DNA of 64,000 nucleotides, from positions 33,822,501 through 33,886,500 of the forward strand of contig NC_134373.1 of assembly GCF_035582795.1 (NCBI RefSeq), read 5' to 3'. A program made the position numbers and the translations under genes. Below, piece by piece: positions 1 to 12,498 of this stretch. The first letter of the stretch is position 1. The number at the start of each line of letters is the position of its first letter. A model generated the notes under the pieces. The model was not told the DNA's origin. It ran no database searches and saw nothing but the letters and a program-made list of their open reading frames with translations. The stretch comes from Mycteria americana (taxonomy: Eukaryota; Chordata; Aves; Ciconiiformes; Ciconiidae).

Positions 1-3000
1 GCTGAGGACCCGCCTGAGCCTCTGCAAACCTGCCATTGATCTCTTCCTTGCTCAACTGTGATTAAAATATTTTCTGTCTTAACCAACCTTAAAGGCCTGC
101 CCTCCACTCCACACCTCATTGTGTCATCTGGGGCTAACTTATCATTAGTGTTTTGTCATGCAAGACAGACAAGGTGCAATAAAAGCACCTTTTTTAATTA
201 AAAAAAATTAATTTAATTTAAAAAATTCAGCAAGACTTTTGCTGATTGGCAGTATCAGTGTTTTCAAATACTGTCAGCTACCAAGATGTCATTTGAAAGA
301 GATTGAATATTTGGAAACTAAAGGTCAGAAATATCAATAGAGTAGTACATACAGCTCTGAAAACAAAGATTAAGAGTTAAAGCCTTGAAACAGTACATGT
401 GTTTGCCTCCTTAAAGTGAAAATGATAGCTATGATCTGTTTTATAAATTCATATCATATGTACATCTTGGAACAGTTTACAGCTAAAGAGCAGAAGATGT
501 ACAAATGAATAGGAGGAAAAAACCCCTAAAGATAGGGGAAAGGATCCACAAATACTTTGTGAGATAGGTTTAGCTGTGATACTTGAAGTTAGCTGGGGAA
601 TAAGCCCTTCTACACTGGAGCAGGGTTTTCTCCTGTCCAAATGTGTCTTTTTTAAGAAATTTGGATGAAAACTCCACGCAACTCTTCTACGCTTGTGCTT
701 CGACATTTTTCAGGCAGTTTTCTAACTTTGTGTCCTTGTGTTGCTCTGTTCTGGGTCAGAACCCATCTCATCACTAGGTGTGCTGCTACTAAGTGAAGGA
801 CTCGGATCCGTTGATGTTGTATGGCACAGAGCCGAAGGACGGCTTGGAACTGCATCCTCCGTAATGGGATGAACAGATAAATGGCAATAATCAGGGTTAA
901 ACTGCAGGAGTATCAAGGTGGGAGACAGCTGTAACCTAGAGGCGTTGATGAAGAGCTGTTCATAGCAGTTTTATAATGCCTTTGCGCCACGAGACTGAAA
1001 ATTACTGTGCTTTCTAATAATCAGTGCAGCTCAATTTAAAATGCTCTGTTTAAATAGCCATTTTGGGAGAGTTGCTACTGTTTTTTGCATTAGAAAGCTG
1101 GGGTGTGAGTCCACTGCTGGGCTTGCGGATGGGCCGTGTGTGCTGCCCAGCAGCCTGAGAGGAAGGCAAGAGACCCGACCCCCACGTTCGTGCACAGTGG
1201 GAACAGCGAGTCCCTCCTCAAATGCCTGGGCAACCAGCAAAAACGTGCCCAAGGCTGTGAATCCTGACTCCTGAAGTGTCCCACGCCTCATTAGTTAATC
1301 CATCTGCCTTGAAGCTTTCTCAGTCCCGAGTTAAGTCCTCTCTGCTCTCGGTAAGAGGGTTAAGTTCCTCTCCACTCGCTTTCTAGATGATGACATTATT
1401 TCTTGCACCTTTTATCCACTCCTGTCTCACCCTGAATCTTCTCCCTCTGGATTTAAGGGGCAGCTGGTTGGGGAGTTCAGATCTGCTCTCAGATGGGGCT
1501 GTGTGGGGAGTGGGTAAGGAAATGGGGGCTGGGTGGTCTTTTTTGTGAGCCCCGCACCGGGAAACTGTGCCCACCAAAAGGTTATGACTGGCTGGGAAAA
1601 GGAGGTAGGAAAGCATTTATAAATGTCACCCGGACTCCAGAAAGTCCCTTGGCAATGTCCAGCCCTGGCTGCATCTTCTGGGCTATAAGCAGCTGATGGG
1701 AGCTGTGCTGAGTGATGGACGGGAGGCACATGGCCCTGAGCGGTCTCTGTGTTTGCGAGGGGAGGTAAAGAACTGGAATGGGATTTCTTTTACGGGTGAA
1801 ATAACTGCTGAGAGGGACTCAAAGGAGCAGAAAAGTCTGGCTGTGGGAGGCACTTAGCCTCTGACTCATTGCTGGGCTAAACTCCAGAAAGACCCTCTAA
1901 GGGAAGCTCCAAATTTTGTGAAGTAAATGTCAGGGAAGGAACCAGTCAGTTCAGTATAACCAGAAGTGCTAAATGAGTTACTTGAAGAAGACAAACCATG
2001 CTGGCATCGCCTCCCTTCTGCAGGTGCATGGGGGAAATGTGCACCTGATGTCGGCTGAGACAGAGCTTGATCTTTCCCTCGCTCAATGGCCTCGTGTGTT
2101 GCCGGCTTCAGAGCTTATCCCACATGTCCTGCAGAAAGATTGCATAAGACGATGTTTCTTTAAAGGTTTCTTTTAATTTTTTCCCCTTTCTCCGGTGTTG
2201 AGGGAGGCGAGGGGCAGCGCACACCTCAGCTCCAGCTTAGGAGCAAAGGAAAGTTGCTCCAGGCTTTCGGACCATGCTGGAGCTTCCACTAGGGATCCTG
2301 GAAGGGGAAGCAGAGTTTGCAGAAGGTACTCTGAAGTCTGTGTCTGTAGGAACAGCAATCCTGTGTCTGGCAAAGATCCAGTCTGAGTTAATAAGACTGC
2401 AATCCTCATTTTATTATCTAGCTCGCATGAAACACCTGCAGAGCAGCACAGATATGGTGTTCACAGGGCCTTCCTGCAGTCATTTCTCTTTCTTCCGTTT
2501 ATCTCAGATTTCTAGGACTGGGTGAAATTCAACATAGAAACTGTTTGCATCTTTTCATCCCAGCCAGAAGATGCCTCCTTTAGCAGAACAACCACAAAAG
2601 TATCTCCATGAGAAACAGGGATATGAATTTGATGAACTTTTTTCTAAAAAACCCCATCCTTTACGCTGTTTTCCTGTTACATGCAGAGAGCTAGTTGGAA
2701 AGGCACATCCTGGTGGGATTTTCATCTGGACTTTCTGGGATAAAGAAAACATAGCCTAAAGAGACATGTTCACCTAGTCTAGTGAGTATGGGAGGATACT
2801 AAAGAGGATACACTTTACTCCCTACTTTTCTGGTGTCATCCATCTCTAGTTGAGGCAACTTTGTGAGTCTCCCAAGGGATGTTTGTTCTAGAGCCTTTTC
2901 CTTTGCACAACAGCTTGTCTGATTTGTCGTGGATCTCATATAGCATGTGAGTTTCTATCTTCTGATGTACCATGCAAAGGCTGCTCTTGGTCTATACGCC

Positions 3001-5059
3001 CAGCTTTGCTGTAAAAGGAAAGGGCTCATCCTTCCCATACTCATGTTTATGGGCTTTTCTTGCTGTTTGACTGGCCAGGAGCAACCACGTGCTTACATGC
3101 AAAAGGGAGATCACGAAAGTGCACACGATGAGGATTGCATATCCCAAACTACTCTAAAATACGTGAAAGACCTGCAGTGCCTGGACATGTTCCTCTCATT
3201 GCTGCCCCGTGTGAGCCTCAGCAGCTCATTGCATGAACCTTTTGGTCACTGTCAGTGTGTGTGGCCATTGCTAGTGAAAACCTACACCCAAACCCATACA
3301 TAGGAATCGCATCACCATCGGAGAATTGTCCCCACTCCACAGAAATGTTTTTTCTAAGTGTGTTATGAAGATACTGGAGAAAACATGTGGACTGGCACTT
3401 GTAAAATGTCTTAACCACTGAGGTACATATAACATTATTATAACAGCTTTTACGGGAGCTAAGCAGAGTTTGAAAGAGCTGGACAAAACAAAAATGAACA
3501 AAACAGGGCTGAATTTGTAGCAGGAGCAAATTTGCCTAGCTCCCCAGATATCAACAGAGCAATGTTGATTTATACCAGCTGCAGACGTGACCTAGGTCAC
3601 AACTCTCTGCTTCATCTCCTGCGCTGGGTGATGCTTGGAGGCTTTTTACTGAAGTCTCATCACCCAGGACCCCCTCACCAAGCGTGGCCCCACATGTTTA
3701 CCGAAGACTGTACATTTTATCCTCGCATCCTCATGCACTGTGTCTGCCCCACGGGGTCACAGCACGTCACACCGGAGCAGGTCACAACTGACATACTGGC
3801 CTGTAATTGGAAGTGGCACTGTGCATCCGGGAGCAACAAAAGGAAAATGTTGAAAAAGTGACTTTTTCTTCCACGTTTCCTACTCCAAGAGGTGGAAAGC
3901 CAGAGTGCCCCAGAGCACTGTGGTCACAGCAACCCTTGGAAAAGAGGGATGCTTCTCTCCCATCTTCTGCCCTCTCCACGCCAGCTTGCACTGGGGGACT
4001 CAAAAAGACTTCTAAAGCAAATAAACCAAGATTAGGGGACTTCCCCACCCTTAATCTTGCAGTTTTGGAGTATAAACACAGGAGAAGCAAAGGGCGTTCT
4101 TCCTCCGCCCATCTATCCCTTAACCGCAGCCAGATCCGTTTATAGTGTTGTGCAGCTCTTCCAGGCTGATTGAAATAACCAGATTCTCAGAGACAGGGTA
4201 TTTCCCTTCCCTCCAGCATTGCTGTAGGAGTCTGTCCCTGCTTGTTACCGGAGAAATTTTATAGCCCTGCAAGTTGAGTCAACAGTCTTTACCCATGTCT
4301 GGAAAAAACCACCCTTGTTCTTTTAGCCCTGGGATCCTCATCTCGCAGCCCTCGGTAACTGGGATTAGCTGTTACTCATGCAAACAGTGCCACTTAAGTT
4401 TAGTTTGATCTCATTTCCACCCAGCAAAGAGTCTGAGGGCCTCAGAAGTGTGTTGAGAGCCTTCCACCCCCACCGAGCTTCTCTCATCGCTACTCTGTAA
4501 AGCCAAAGCATCTCCTTTAAAATCAGAGCAACTGCCCAGTCAGAGCAATGGCAGAGTCCCAGTGCTTGTGTGAGCCCCAGCTCACACAAGCACTTGGAAA
4601 AAAACCTTCCATAAATTCCCTTTCAGATGCCAAACAGGAGTAAAACCATCGAGGTCACCTCCAGTTTGATCTTGGCACATGCTGTGCATTCCTCTTAACT
4701 CCAGCAAGGGTGTTAGCATCCCTCTATAGGTGTGCTGCTTGCCTGGTACAGTAGCTCTTCCAAAACCTGGTTGTGGGCTTGTCCCTGCCAGGTGGAGTTA
4801 AGTGTGTTAAGGAAGACGTATTTTCTTTCTTGAACCTTGTCTGAACCAGTTTAAGGCAACAACACTCAGTGGCTCAAGGACCTCAGCTGGCTCCCAGTGT
4901 CCCAGCACAGTTTAAGAGTGGAGTTACTGGGAGAGAGCTCGCAGGATAACTAACGTGGCAAGAATGTGGTGGCTTTCAGGAACGTGGTGCTTTCTCTCCT
5001 TTCAGAAAACTTCAAACCAAGATAAGGCACCTTCCCAGAAAACAAGCCATAGTTTCAGA
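1..5059. other. Intergenic, no gene seen
   Basis: This is ordinary AT/GC-mixed avian intergenic sequence on the 3' side of MARCO. The reading frames present are short, overlap on both strands and show no recognisable domain or exon-like splice context. I see no RNA gene or clear repeat here. Confidence 0.6.
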
Positions 5060-5155
5060 ATGATGCAGAAACTCCTGGGTGAGTTTTCTGCCCTGCACCA
5101 TGCAGAAGGTCAGACAAGATTATTATAATGGTCCCGCTGGCCTTAACATCTGTGA
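5060..5155 (+). repeat. Old CR1 LINE 3'-end fragment
   Basis: The stretch resembles the extreme 3' end of amniote CR1 elements. It has a 'gcagaaggtcagacaaga' block followed by a 'taatggtccc...tggcctta' block and a short tail ending near 'tctgtgag'. It is degenerate and 5'-truncated, as nearly all CR1 copies are. The identification rests on remembered consensus rather than an alignment. Confidence 0.6.
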
Positions 5156-8100
5156 GAGTTTGCTGCAGTTCCTTCAAATAGCTAGTCAGCTTAGTAGGAG
5201 ATAACTTTTTTTTTCCCCTGTTGGCATGTTATCAGAAGAGATCAGACTAATTGTACATTTATCTGGAATTACAGTTATGAAGCTGCTCTAATAAGGCAGT
5301 AATGCATATCTTGAGTGATTTATGGCCCGAGCCTGAAAGCCCTCTGAATCCATTGATTCCAGCAGGATTTCCTAAGGCAGCAAGATACGAGGTCATTGCA
5401 GAGCCATGCTCTGTCATGCTGCTGATACTCTGATGGCGTGGAACCAGCACCTTCACAAGGTCACTTGTTTCTTAGGATTTACGCAAAACATCACAAAGTG
5501 GCCCCAGAGTAAATACAATTTGTGTACTGCTTTCTTATCCCCAAGGCATACTTATTTAACAGCTCTGAAAGTCCTCTCCTGCCTTCCCCCGCTGTGGCAC
5601 CTAGACGACTTGGGAGGAGTTTTAGGTGGCAGTTCTTCTTCACCCTGGAACTTGTACTGTTAAAATTCATTTAGCTTCCACAAAGGCGAGTAACGAGCTT
5701 TTATAGTCCCTGTGAAGTAGTTTTAACCTAGGACTCAAAAGACAAAGACCGCTGTTGAATAGCAATGTTTATTTAGCACTTTAACATGTAAATCGTTCTC
5801 CATTTGGATGTGTCTTTCCTTTTGAACTGGAGGCACAAGTTCCTCTATTTGCCTGCAAAACTCTTCTTTTTTTCATCTTGCACTGAATCCCCAGAAAATC
5901 CTCAAATATTCTTGCAAATCTCAAAGATATTAAGGCGTTAGCCCCCCTTCCTCCCCATTTAGACCTTTGAAGGCTGGTGTGACTAGAATGATTTTGGAGT
6001 TACAGCTCAGAGTCTGAATAAAAAATGAAGGGAAGCATTTTGCAATACTGTAGCCAGTACAATAACTAATTACTTATAGATTTTAGGTCACATTTGAAAA
6101 AGACAAATACTGAAATAAATGGATAATCATTTGGAGCTACCACTAACAGTTTGTCTAAATACTTTGGGTTAAATTCAGCTCTGCATCACGGCAGAGCAGC
6201 TGCCTGCATCGATGCATGCTCCAGCTTTGTACTGGTGCCAGCGAGAGCCAAACTGGCCCCTTTGCTTGGATCAGAAACACTGGTAGCTCAGGCTGGTGTG
6301 CTGAACTGGATGGTTGGTTGGGCCTTTGCTGGACCATGCCAGTGGGAAGAGAGTTAACCAGGCAAAGCATGACCAGTTCTGACACCAAGTGAAACAGAAA
6401 AAAATATCTGAGGGTTTTGAGATGCTGCCTTCCACCATGATGTTTAGCAGGAAAAGCTAAGAAATGCGTCAGCAGATTTGTGGGTGACGTGATCCCACTC
6501 TGCAAACAACAGAAGACTTCAGAAGAGAGGGGTGAAAATACAATTAGTGACCCATATATTACATGATGAGTTTAATCTTTAGATATAGCCAGCATGCATA
6601 TTAAAATTTTTACCTGTCTGTAATATGAGCAGAGAAGTCATTCCTTTATTACAGGTGACATTTAATGTGATAGCTTTAATGTACTTTAAAGAACAACAAC
6701 CCTCAGACAGAACAACTTGTTAGCTGTGAGCCAAATGAAATTGTCTTTTTTACATTTGCAACTGGAATCATCGATAGTTTTGCTAAGGTGAGATGTGTTA
6801 TGGGTACATTCAGCATAAACTTCAGGCTTTGGAAGCCTGGAGACCTGGCTTTTAGTTAGTAAACATTTTGCTCTTCAGCATCTCTGTGTGCCTGGGTGGT
6901 GCTTCAAATTTCGTGTGACTTCTGTTGAGGCTATGAAAATTGCATTCAGCCTCTCATCAAACTCCACTGGCAACCTGCAGGTTTCTCCTCCATGTCATTT
7001 TTCTGCGGTTTGACAGTAATGCCAATATCGAGACATGGCAATGATTAGATAAATACTCTTTATTTATTAACACACATTCTCAGCAGGATCCTCCATGATC
7101 TAAAGCTCCAATGCTGGGAAATCTGCACCTCGCTGCAGAGCTGAGCTTTCCGGATCCCACTGTCCGTGGAAGAAGTGTTGGCTGGGGCCAAGTGTCCCCG
7201 CACCACGGGCTGGGAAACCAGCAGCCTGGGTGCCTGCCTGCGCAGCGGGCTGGGAGGGGCGGCACGCCTCTTCTCCCTTCCCAAGGGACACCAGGTGGGA
7301 AACCTCACTTCAGCTGCTTCCCTGTGGATTTTGGTAAATCCTGCCAGCCACAGCACATATCCCACAGTCTCTGGCTGCTCCCCACTCCTTCACAGTTGAC
7401 AGAAAGACCTGTTTTCTCCCCAAAAGGAGAGAAGTCCCAGCTTGGTGCCAGACAGCCTTTATGAAATGTTCTCCTTCTTGGAAAAGCAGGGAGAACAGTG
7501 TCAGATATGTTGGAAATGGTGTTTTTTTAGGGCTCCGGAGAAGATTTGTGTCCTCAAGGGTCTTGCTAACTTACCTCAGAAATACCTGTGAGTCAGCGAG
7601 ATGGGGAGACAAACTACCCGAACCCCCCCAATTCTCCCAATCCCAAATCTCTTCAGATCACGAGGAGTGGTCAGGGACAGGGATGGAAGCATCTGGAAAT
7701 AACAGCATTCCTAAGGGAAAGTATTCCTTTTTAATTAATTGTATCCCTTTTATCCATGACAGTGTAATTACATTTTGCTTAACTAAATCTTTTTAATTGG
7801 TGCTGGGAGTGAATGATAAGCACAGCTGTACAATTCCTTATTAGCCATTATAGATAGCTATTTTAGGGCAATGTAGGACAGTTAGTTGGGAGACTAAAAG
7901 CTGGGGCCAAATAACACCGAGCCGGGTATTTGGGGAGGGAGGTGGTGTGGGCATGCAAGCCAGCCTCTCCATCTCAGGGCTACCCATTTTTGTAGACGCA
8001 AGAGGCTTTTTCGTTGCTCACCGACTATCCCACGGTGACTTGTGGCACTCCTCTTGCCCCAATGGACCTTCCCTTGGACCAGAGAAGTGGGTGCGTGGGG

Positions 8101-8479
8101 CATGAGCGCCCTCCAAACCTGCGGCCAGGGGGTCCTGGTGCTGGGTTTCAGGCTCCAAGTGCCACTGCTGTGACTCGTGTCCTGCCCTCACAGTGGCAAG
8201 GCTGGGGGTGAGCTATACAGCTGTCCCTCCTCTGTCCCTCCTCTGTCCCTCCTCCGAGGGGACATCGCTGACATGCTGGCTAAATCTGGGGTTTTGCCTT
8301 AAAAATAGTGTTTCTAGCTATTAAGAGTAGAGAGGAAAACCTGTAAAACTGTCCTGACTGCCTGGCAGTCTCTCACAAACCATCAGGCACCATAGACGGA
8401 ATCACAAAGGCATTTTCCACTCTTATTTTTCAAAATCCCTTTCTGGGAGGACTGGCTGACCACAGCTGGCGCTACCGAA
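5156..8479. other. Intergenic, no gene seen
   Basis: No exon, RNA gene or recognised transposon was found. The only regular structure is a short tandem 12-mer near 8,221-8,254. The open frames are short and lack family resemblance. Confidence 0.55.
8221..8254 (+). repeat. Short tandem 12-mer repeat
   Basis: The unit ctgtccctcctc is repeated nearly three times head to tail. This is a minor pyrimidine-rich simple repeat lying about 0.2 kb before an isolated CpG island. Confidence 0.7.
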
Positions 8480-9040
8480 GGCTGGGAAACCGCCGCCGCC
8501 TGTCTCACCCCCTTAGGCCGAGCGCCCTGCTCTGGGGTTTCGTCGTGTGCCGTCAGTCCATTGACCAGAATAATTTGTCCTTCCCGGTGACACCGGCCGG
8601 CATCGCGGGGACCCTCCGGCCGCACCACCGGCACCCTCCGGCCGCCGCCGCCCTCCCGCTCCCGGGATGCGCCGTTCTCCGTGCGGGACAGCGGCAAGGA
8701 AGGGGGATGCGCTCTTCGAGCCGCAGCCTTCCCGGCACGGCGGGGCAGGGCCAGCGGGAGCCGCCGGGGCCGGGCAGCCCCCGCTCCCAGCCGGGCCGAG
8801 CCGAGCCGAGCCGAGCCGAGCCGGGCCGGGCCGGGCCGGGGCTCCCGGCGCGGCGGCCGCGGAGCGGGTGGCGGCCCTTGAGCTCCCCTTAGTGTCGGGA
8901 AGGAGCATGTTTAATAAATGCAGGTCGTCCGCGGCGGTGGCTGTGGTGTGTCCCGGCAGCTCCGCGCTGTTGGGCTACCGGGGAGGGCACCCCGGCTCGC
9001 CCGCAGGGCCCGTCGCGCCGGTGGCATCCCCGTTAGCTAT
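8480..9040. promoter_or_regulatory. Isolated CpG island, candidate promoter
   Basis: This stretch of about 560 bp is very GC-rich and dense in CpG, within otherwise moderate-GC sequence. It contains CCGCCG runs, GC boxes and a GCCGA/GCCGG pentamer array. It lies about 3.3 kb beyond the MARCO stop codon. Vertebrate CpG islands usually mark promoters, but no coding exon of a known gene is visible next to it. It may drive a non-coding transcript, or be an enhancer-type or orphan island. A weak donor-like gtgaga lies near 8,508 on the minus strand. Direction of transcription, if any, cannot be read from the sequence. Confidence 0.55.
8791..8840 (+). repeat. GCCGA/GCCGG pentamer array
   Basis: About ten head-to-tail pentamers, first gccga-type and then gccgg-type, sit inside the isolated CpG island. 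The array is short and looks like a local expansion. It encodes nothing recognisable. Confidence 0.8.
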
Positions 9041-11711
9041 ATGGCCAGCCGTTGCCCTTGCTGGAAAAAGTTTATTTGACGCAAGAGTTGACATGAAGAT
9101 AATTCAAGGCCGGGTGTCCCCATGCTAGTTTTATCCAGTGGTTCTGAAAAAAAAAAAGCTGGGTTGTTTGGGGTTTTTTTGCTTTTTGGAATTAAATAAG
9201 GGCTTGTCTTACCTTTACCCAAACACAACATAGCAGTGAGTATGGCAATTTATATTAAGTGAGGAGCTGCCACAGATATCTGTCATTTGAATTAAAAGTG
9301 TGGAATTTAGAGTGAGCTTCTGAAGCTGCTAAAGCTGGACTTCGAAATTTTATTTCTGGCACCCGGATGCCTGGCTCTCATGGGAAGCAAGCCTGCAGCC
9401 TAAGTCTCCCAGCCGCCACGACTCCTTCAGCTCATCTACCTCTTATAGGAACTGGGAAGAATTTCTTCCTGCTTTAATGACATTAGTGACTTCTTTCTGG
9501 TTTCACCCTGGTTTGAACAGAAGAGGATCAGATGAAAATTTTGCTGCCACCACCTAGCATCCTTTGCTGTTTATGCACGGCTGGGCAGCGCTTCTCCAAG
9601 AGGATCCCTTGGGACTGACACAAGGAGTGTGAAATCACGGGCACCGCGACTCGGCCACGGTGGTCCCCTCCAATGGATGCTATTTCTTGCACGTGGCACA
9701 CCCTGCACTGGGCTTGGTTCTTCTCGTGCAGCTCAGAAATGCTCTGCTTTAGTAGGCAGAAATGGTTGTGCTTCTAATTCTTGTGTGAGCTTTGTGCCCA
9801 CAGCTCTCCTCCCAGCTGGCTGGGCTTCCCTCTCCGGACGGGGCAAGCAGAGTGGTTTTATGAAGGCAATGTTTGTTTTCCTGCCAAGCTCTGATTTTGC
9901 TTGTATGGTAATACTAACATACATCCTGGCCCTGAGCCCCCTGTTTCCCTTCCCGGACCAGAATGAACTGTACTGGTGTAAGCACTTCTCTACTGGTTCC
10001 TGCATCCCCTCTAAATGGAGGGGGCTGTGCCGATGCTGCCAGGCAGCTGCATATTTTGGCCCATTCCCCTTTAGCAGTGACATTCGCAGCCCCTGCAGCC
10101 ATCGCTCTGGCTGTGTGCCTGCTTGAGCCACCTCGAGCCCTTCCCCTTCCTCCTTTAGTCCCTGCAAGATAAATGCCACTTTGTGTACTTGGCGCCGAAC
10201 ACTTCAGTGTCGGCATGGGCTGCTGGAATCCCTCTGACTCCAGATTTTGCAGACTACATCTGCACTGCAAGGTGAAGAAGTGGCAGGAGGGCAGGTTAAG
10301 CACGTCATGCTCTGGTTTCTGGCCACACTGTTGGACAGTAGCTTGGGTTCAACCTGTTCCTGCTACACTTAGGACCAGACGGGCTGGACTATGGTGTCCT
10401 TTGCCCTGGGTATGCAGATCTAACCCCTGGTGCCTTGACCTTAATCCTGGCGGAACTGCTATTTTCTGGATGCCCATTCTCCAAAAAGGAGATTTATGGG
10501 AATTTAAATCCAACCAAAGGGTCATCACTGAGGACATGGTGACTTTACCTTCAGTGGCAGTTTTCCTGATGAAAAAATCAAATATGTCAGCATTTAGCTT
10601 GCAAACTGGTGAGGAACATACCCCATTAGCAAGGAAAGTGAGAAAATGGGAGTGTAAGCACCACATGCTGATGTATCAAGACAAGAATACAGCTTGCAAA
10701 TCCTTTATTTCCTAACAGTGGAAATGCTTTATTTACATGCTACCACATTAAAAAAAGATGAAGAAAACCTGTGCAGGCTCAACACTGTCTGTGGGAGCCC
10801 TGCAGAAAGCTGTGTTACCCCAAGTGCTGGTACTGAGCATGCTGTTAGTGCTGGTGGGGCTCCCTTCCAGAACAGAAAGCTTTTGTCTCTTCTTGTGCAG
10901 ATGAGCCGCTGTCTGCTTCCACCAGCTTTGAAAGAGTTGTCATTCGTCAGGTTTCACCCATGGTTTGTGGCAGGTGCTCCTTGCCTCCTCTAAACCAGAG
11001 CCAGGAATGGTAAGCAGCTCTTTTCATTTTCCTGCTGTCAAAGGCATCAGAGTGGATACTGGAAAACTCTTGGGATTTTCCAGACTTCTTTCCTGAGGCC
11101 TAAGGCCCCGTAACAAACATATCCTCTGGTTCAAAACGGTGATGAGATTCGTTGCAGACTGCACTATCAGACCCTGCACACTGCTGGGTCTTCTCACTCA
11201 CATCGGCCCTGGATGCCCCATTGCCTGCTGCTCTTACCAGCACTGCTCGGTTTTTCCACTTATATCTGGATTTCTAAGCACTAAAAATAAGTTTCAAACC
11301 TGTGTGGACAAATGCAATTATGACTCACATTTAGGCAGAGATGTGGGGTCACTTACATGTATTTCTGACATTTTAAGTAAAATGTCCGCAAGCAGGTTTT
11401 TGCGATGTGCCCAGCTACATGTACACAGGCTGCTTGTCACCTGCTGAATGCCCAGTGCTGGTGGAAAAGGGGAAGACTTAGGTCTTAAGAAAGAGAAGCT
11501 TTTCAGTTATTATCTCAGACACATATAAGATTTTCAGTTAAGGTAGAAGCCTTTGGTTTAGGGTCCGTATTTTCACTCTGGAAGTTTAATTAGCTGATAC
11601 TTCCCCATTATTGCTTTTATTCATCATCCCTTTGCTTTACTGGAGCATCTAATTTCTAAAAGTATGAAACACTTAGCTTTATACACCAGATAAGGTAAGG
11701 GGTGTTGCTCT
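9041..11711. other. Intergenic, no gene seen
   Basis: Mixed-composition sequence downstream of MARCO. Frames of up to about 180 codons exist on the plus strand around 9.6-10.7 kb. Their translations are low in structure, rich in Ser, Pro, Cys and Trp, and resemble no family I know. I treat them as chance. Confidence 0.55.
11616..11621 (-). terminator. Candidate MARCO poly(A) signal
   Basis: This is the first canonical AATAAA on the minus strand after the MARCO stop codon, about 750 nt downstream. If used, it would give a 3' UTR of roughly 0.77 kb. No convincing GU-rich element was identified beyond it, so the assignment is tentative. Confidence 0.3.
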
Positions 11712-11822
11712 TGGGGACAGGTTAGGAAACACTGAGAGAGAAGGCAGGGGACTTGGCCAAGGTCAAAAACAAGGTCTGTGCTAAACCAGGATAGTGCAGC
11801 ACCTAGATCCCAGGCACTTGTT
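11712..11822 (+). repeat. MIR-like SINE relict
   Basis: The segment contains the order of landmarks typical of MIR/CORE-SINE core and 3' regions: 'aggttaggaaac', then 'acttggccaaggtca', then 'aggtctgtgctaaaccagga', then 'cctagatcccagg'. It is clearly degenerate, as expected of an ancient amniote SINE. The call is by pattern recall, not alignment. Confidence 0.6.
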
Positions 11823-12367
11823 TTTGCACTTTAACCTGTGATCAGCATCATTTCTGTGAATGCCAGAGAGATCATCTGATGATTTCTGAGCATCTCCTGT
11901 CTTGGGTGTATGCACTTCACTGGGGGTTTTAGGCTCAGATTCACAACTGTACCGTGATGAAGATGGACTAGCCAGCTCAGCTTCAGTAACCGCCCGTTTC
12001 TGCACGCTTATCCTGTTCTCTCTTACTGCACTAAGCTGAAGTGGACCATCTCTCCTCCCCTGTGGACTTAGAGGTCACACACGTGTGAGCTGCTGCAGAT
12101 GAGCTGATGTCAGGTAGCCAGAGAAGCTGTGAACTGGCTCATGTGCCTGAGATCCAGTTGTTTCGTGACAGCTGGGATGTTTCAGGTTGCCTGTGGGTCT
12201 TGCAACCATTATCGATTTATGGAAAATTTAACTTTCTCTGTCACTATTTTTATGACCTGGTAAAGAGACTATAAGCACAGCCTGACGAAATTGGGTTCGC
12301 TTTATGAACAAGAGCCCTGTAGAGAGCAGAGGGTGGCAGCAGCTCCCTGGGCAGCCTCTGTGTCCCT
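11823..12367 (-). other. Probable MARCO 3' UTR
   Basis: This follows the MARCO stop codon on the minus strand. It probably forms the 3' UTR if the AATAAA at 11,616 is used. It includes an open minus-strand frame (about 11,781-12,060) rich in Ser, Pro, Glu and Lys whose 3' end runs into the MIR-like repeat. I do not call that frame a gene. Confidence 0.4.
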
Positions 12368-12498
12368 TCAAATGCACTCCACCCCAGCGTCCTCACTGTG
12401 GGAGCAGTTGTTCACACCCCAGGCGAGCTTTGGACATTCGAAAATTGAACGTTCGTTCCCGCTGCAATTCACGTTATCGAGCCAAATTTGTCCGCTAC
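12368..12498 (-). CDS. MARCO: MARCO coding exon 15: SRCR C-terminal half
   Basis: This exon encodes residues 436-478, including the conserved GQIWLDNV block and the last four SRCR cysteines (447, 457, 467, 477). The acceptor is ...ccaaag before gtagcgg, and the split glycine codon matches the upstream exon. The frame ends at a TGA at 12,368-12,370 right after the final Cys-Ile, as in other MARCO proteins (human ends Cys-Ser-Val). Confidence 0.93.

Noticed and set aside
10173-10715. A 180-codon plus-strand frame downstream of MARCO
   Set aside because: No recognisable family, no promoter or splice context, and overlapping frames on the other strand.
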